The notes below the pieces were generated by a model that saw only the letters and a program-made list of their open reading frames with translations, searched no databases and had not been told where the DNA came from. 64,000 bases of DNA from an uncultured Hyphomonadaceae bacterium (lineage in GTDB: Bacteria; Pseudomonadota; Alphaproteobacteria; Caulobacterales; Hyphomonadaceae), in contig CAJXOF010000004.1 of NCBI GenBank assembly GCA_913057945.1, positions 186,001 through 250,000 of the forward strand. Direction: 5' to 3'. The position numbers and the translations under genes are program-made. Numbering within the stretch: the stretch's first letter is position 1; the number at the start of each line of letters is the position of its first letter. Below are positions 61,509 through 64,000 of this stretch, one piece after another.

Positions 61509-62396
61509 ATGACCCAGAAACCTGATCCGGCAGACATCCCGCAGGAGGTGTTCGAACTGTATGACGCCTATTGTCATGGTGACCTCTCCCGGCGCGCCTT
61601 CTTTTCCGGCCTCAGCAAGTATGCCGTTGGCGGCCTGACCGTGACGAGCCTCGCGGCCTGTGTGATGCCCGATTATGGCAAGCAGCAGACCCAGCCTGGC
61701 GCAGACGGCTTGTATGAGGAAACGTTGGTCTACAGCTCTCCGAACGGCGCAGGCGAGATGGAAGGATATTTCGTGCGCCCCGCCGGAGCTGAGCAGACTT
61801 TGCCTGGCATTGTCGTCATCCACGAAAATCGCGGATTGAACCCTCACATCCGGGATGTGACGCGCCGCGCGGCGCAGGCGGGCTATGTCGCCTTCGCTCC
61901 GGACGCGCTCTATCCTCTCGGTGGCTATCCCGGAACTGATGATGAGGGCCGGGCCATGCAGGCGACGCGGGACCGTGAAGCCATGGTTCAGGATTTCATG
62001 GCAGCCGCCGAATTCCTGCGCGGACATGCGGCGGTCAACGGCAAGGTCGGCTGTGTCGGCTTCTGTTTTGGCGGTGCGGTGTCCAATCTCATGGCAGTGC
62101 GCCAGCCATGGCTCTCGGCTGCCGTGCCGTATTATGGCGGCTGGCCCACGGCCGAAGAGGCTGCAGACGTGAAGGTCCCTCTCCAAATCCACCTTGCCGG
62201 ACTGGACGAGCGCGTGAATGGCGGGTGGCCAGACTACAAGGCGGCGCTCGATGAAAACCGCGCCGAGTACGAGGCCTATATCTATCCGGGCGTGAACCAC
62301 GGCTTCCATAATGACACGACCCCACGCTACGACGCCGAGGCTGCGGCGTTGGCCTGGGCGCGCACAGTGGAATTTTTCAGCCTGCACCTAGGGTAA
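61509..62396 (+). CDS. Tat-exported dienelactone hydrolase family lipoprotein
   Basis: 295 residues from the ATG at 61509 after AAGGAGG. Tat motif LSRRAFFSGLSKYAVGGLTVTSLAAC (twin Arg, with LAAC as lipobox), so it is probably folded before export and lipid-anchored. Dienelactone-hydrolase core: HENRGLNPHIRDVTRRAA (Glu), GFCFGGAVSN (nucleophile Cys in GxCxGG) and GVNHGFHND (His). Natural substrate unknown. Confidence 0.92.
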   Translation: MTQKPDPADIPQEVFELYDAYCHGDLSRRAFFSGLSKYAVGGLTVTSLAACVMPDYGKQQTQPGADGLYEETLVYSSPNGAGEMEGYFVRPAGAEQTLPGIVVIHENRGLNPHIRDVTRRAAQAGYVAFAPDALYPLGGYPGTDDEGRAMQATRDREAMVQDFMAAAEFLRGHAAVNGKVGCVGFCFGGAVSNLMAVRQPWLSAAVPYYGGWPTAEEAADVKVPLQIHLAGLDERVNGGWPDYKAALDENRAEYEAYIYPGVNHGFHNDTTPRYDAEAAALAWARTVEFFSLHLG

Positions 62397-62472
62397 CGCC
62401 GCGGGAGGTTCCGGGTGCGTTTGAGGCTTCAATCCACTGGACTTCCTTGAAATGTGAAGGCAAAACATTCCC

Positions 62473-62892
62473 ATGGATCGACTCGAAAAACTCTGTGCCG
62501 AAAAAGGCCTCCGGATGACCGAACCCCGGCGCATCATTGCGCGGGTCCTGTCCTCGTCGGAAGACCACCCGGACGCCGAAGAATTGCACCGCCGCGCAAA
62601 CTCCATGGACGCGTCGATCTCGCTGGCCACCGTCTACCGGACCGTGAAACTGTTCGAGGATGCCGGCATCATCCAGGCGCATGATTTCCGGGATGGCCGC
62701 GCACGCTATGAAGAAGTGCCGGACGAACATCATGATCATCTCATCAATGTGAAAAATGGCGAAGTGGTCGAGTTCCATTCCGAGGAAATCGAACGCCTCC
62801 AGGTCGAAATTGCCAAGAAGCTTGGCTTCAAGCTGGTGGACCACCGGCTTGAACTCTATGGCATCCCTCTGAAGGATGAAGGCCAGGCCTGA
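62473..62892 (+). CDS. fur: Fur-family iron/manganese regulator
   Basis: 139 residues. Winged helix EKGLRMTEPRRIIARVLSSSEDHPDAEELHRRANSMDASISLATVYRTVKLFEDAGII, then HHDHLINVKNGEVVEFHSEEIERLQ. The CxxC pair that follows HHDHL in E. coli Fur is absent (INVKNG), as is usual for the alphaproteobacterial Fur/Mur branch, which often senses manganese. Its place after rimI fits the conserved order. Confidence 0.92.
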   Translation: MDRLEKLCAEKGLRMTEPRRIIARVLSSSEDHPDAEELHRRANSMDASISLATVYRTVKLFEDAGIIQAHDFRDGRARYEEVPDEHHDHLINVKNGEVVEFHSEEIERLQVEIAKKLGFKLVDHRLELYGIPLKDEGQA

Positions 62893-63045
62893 TAGCCGGC
62901 GCAGCGCGTTCAAGTCCCGTAAAGCATTCAGCGTCCACACTGGCCGGACAGTTTTGACCGGTCCGAATGGGCGTGTGAACTCTTGTCCTTTGCCCAAGAT
63001 CAGCCGCATTCCGGACCTATTCAGATTACGGGACGGTAATTCGAC

Positions 63046-63771
63046 ATGCTTCTGGCTTTCCTTGCGAGCTTCATCATGATGACGCAGGCACCGCCACTGG
63101 ACGCGGCGCTGACCGCGACCGAAGCGCCGCGCACCCTGCGGGCCGCCTTTACCGTCGAACTCCAAAGCCAGCATGCCAGCCGCGTCTATTCCTATGACCC
63201 CCGCAACGAAAAGGGCGCCCGGTGGCAGGTTGTCTCCTGGCAGGGGGAAGATGACGAGTTGGAAGAGGTGGCCGCCAACTGGGCCAATGAAGCTGCGCCG
63301 GATGGGCGTCTGTTTCCGGACGATCTGCGCGCCAGCATGGGCCGCGAAGTGCGGGTGGAGGATATGGGCCATGCCTGGCGAGTCGCGTTCCAGCACCAAC
63401 CCTCGACCAATGACGGCGAATTCGATGTCTGGGCGGCCGAACGCCTGCAGGCGACAGCCTGGCTCGACCCGGTAGGCGAGCGCTTCCTTCGGATCGACTA
63501 TCGCCTGCCCAAGCCGGTTGCGGGACCGGAGGGCGGCAAGCTGACCCGATATGAACAAAGCTATTTCATCCGGACCGAGCCCCGCTGGGGCATGAGCTAT
63601 GTTTCCAGCTTCTCGATTGACCTTGAAGCGCGCGCGGCCTTCCGGACGATCTCGCGACGTTATTCGGCGAATATCATCCAGACCGAATTCTTCTTTGCGA
63701 GTGCTGAGGCTGAAACAGATTTCGAGATTCGGCGAAAAGGGCCGCAGCTCATGTCTGGATTGCCGCGCTGA
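63046..63771 (+). CDS. hypothetical exported protein
   Basis: 241 residues with a short hydrophobic N-terminus (MLLAFLASFIMMTQAPP) that may be a signal. The rest alternates beta-strand-like segments (RTLRAAFTVELQSQHASRVYSYDP, VRVEDMGHAWRVAFQHQPS, WAAERLQATAWLDPVGERFLRIDYRLPKPV, GMSYVSSFSIDLEARAAF). I recognise no family. It starts 153 bases after fur; an inverted repeat (62914-62922/63026-63034) brackets the gap. Confidence 0.75.
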   Translation: MLLAFLASFIMMTQAPPLDAALTATEAPRTLRAAFTVELQSQHASRVYSYDPRNEKGARWQVVSWQGEDDELEEVAANWANEAAPDGRLFPDDLRASMGREVRVEDMGHAWRVAFQHQPSTNDGEFDVWAAERLQATAWLDPVGERFLRIDYRLPKPVAGPEGGKLTRYEQSYFIRTEPRWGMSYVSSFSIDLEARAAFRTISRRYSANIIQTEFFFASAEAETDFEIRRKGPQLMSGLPR

Positions 63772-63789
63772 GGCGGCTAGATTAGGCAC

Positions 63790-64000
63790 ATGACGATTCA
63801 CATGGTGAAGCTCTGCGTCGGCGCGGAAGACATTGACGATCTGGTGAACTGGCAGAAGCGCCTGATGAAACAGGGGCATGAGCCGTTCCATCGTACGCGC
63901 ATGATGCCCAAGCAGAAGGACCAGCTGCTGGAAGGCGGCTCAATTTATTGGGTCATCAAGGGGGCGATCCGGGTTCGCCAACGCATTCTCGAGGTTCGTG
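63790..64000 (+). CDS. DUF1489 family protein, N-terminal part (3' truncated by window edge)
   Basis: The frame opens at ATG 63790 and runs off the window (70 codons). MTIHMVKLCVGAEDIDDLVNWQKRL, RTRMMPKQKDQLLEGGSIYWVIKGAIRVRQRILEV is the DUF1489 start (the SxYWVIKGxIxxRQRI motif). Function unknown; common in alphaproteobacteria. Confidence 0.88.
   Translation, partial: MTIHMVKLCVGAEDIDDLVNWQKRLMKQGHEPFHRTRMMPKQKDQLLEGGSIYWVIKGAIRVRQRILEVR

Noticed and set aside
1..64000. tRNA, rRNA and CRISPR loci
   Set aside because: No T-arm GGTTCGAAT-type motif in any gap, no rRNA cores and no regularly spaced direct repeats were seen by eye.

Overview
The window is a GC-rich chromosomal segment of a free-living alphaproteobacterium, most probably from the Hyphomonadaceae (Hyphomonas-like) or a close relative. 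That placement is inference. It rests on gene order typical of the class (dnaX-ybaB; rmuC-def-fmt-truA; glnD-murJ-trpS; nifU-nitroreductase-tsaB-rimI-fur), on regulatory words of the class (a CtrA box, a GTTC-N7-GTTC LexA box, GGAAC-N16/17-GTT sigma-EcfG-type promoters), and on protein types such as DUF1489, DUF1206, UrcA and NudC. About 69 protein genes are called. I found no tRNA, rRNA, CRISPR array, insertion sequence or prophage.

Region by region. 1-2.9 kb: the end of an alpha/beta hydrolase, an SLC13-type anion permease, and a MarR regulator. 3.0-10.3 kb: a tyrosine/phenylalanine catabolic block (hppD, a VOC dioxygenase-like protein, an FG-GAP lipoprotein, a fumarylacetoacetase-family hydrolase, succinyl-CoA:3-ketoacid CoA-transferase scoAB, then an aromatic aminotransferase). 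It is divergent from the MarR gene, with a strong palindrome between them. 10.3-17.1 kb: thioesterase, Zur, MarR, NlpC/P60 peptidase, cytochrome c, prephenate dehydratase, and a LysR gene divergent from a DoxX-like/YHS pair. 17.1-25.2 kb: a gap holding two facing terminators, a Lys/Ala-rich histone H1-like protein, nudC, typA, a small membrane protein with a consensus EcfG-type promoter, an acyltransferase, an S9 peptidase and an SRPBCC protein.

25.2-34 kb: the class I ribonucleotide reductase genes nrdA and nrdB lie about 5.5 kb apart, each behind an NrdR box overlapping a matching promoter. Between them are an LpxR-type outer-membrane protein, a lipoprotein with an LpxR-like C-terminus, an alkylsulfatase-type lipoprotein and an esterase. 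34-40 kb: PRC-barrel, UrcA, AMP nucleosidase, SYLF lipoprotein, SDR, a Tyr phosphatase and a Cys-rich secreted orphan. Two of these (SYLF, SDR) have EcfG-like promoters. 40-51.6 kb: dnaX, ybaB, a glycosyltransferase, rmuC with a LexA box, def, fmt, truA, an acyl-CoA dehydrogenase, and methionine gamma-lyase divergent from an Lrp regulator. 51.6-64 kb: glnD, murJ, trpS, a PCu(A)C chaperone, a DUF2333-like protein, NifU, a nitroreductase, tsaB, rimI, a Tat dienelactone hydrolase, fur, an orphan, and the start of a DUF1489 gene.

Most of the window is ordinary core genome. I did not find a self-evident new defence or mobile system. The most interesting signals are regulatory: a small predicted EcfG regulon, the paired NrdR/promoter layout plus a CtrA box at nrdA, a LexA box at rmuC, and the MarR operator at the tyrosine operon. 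Also notable are the LpxR-like lipoprotein and several unannotated small genes. All site calls were made by eye and have not been tested by any search.
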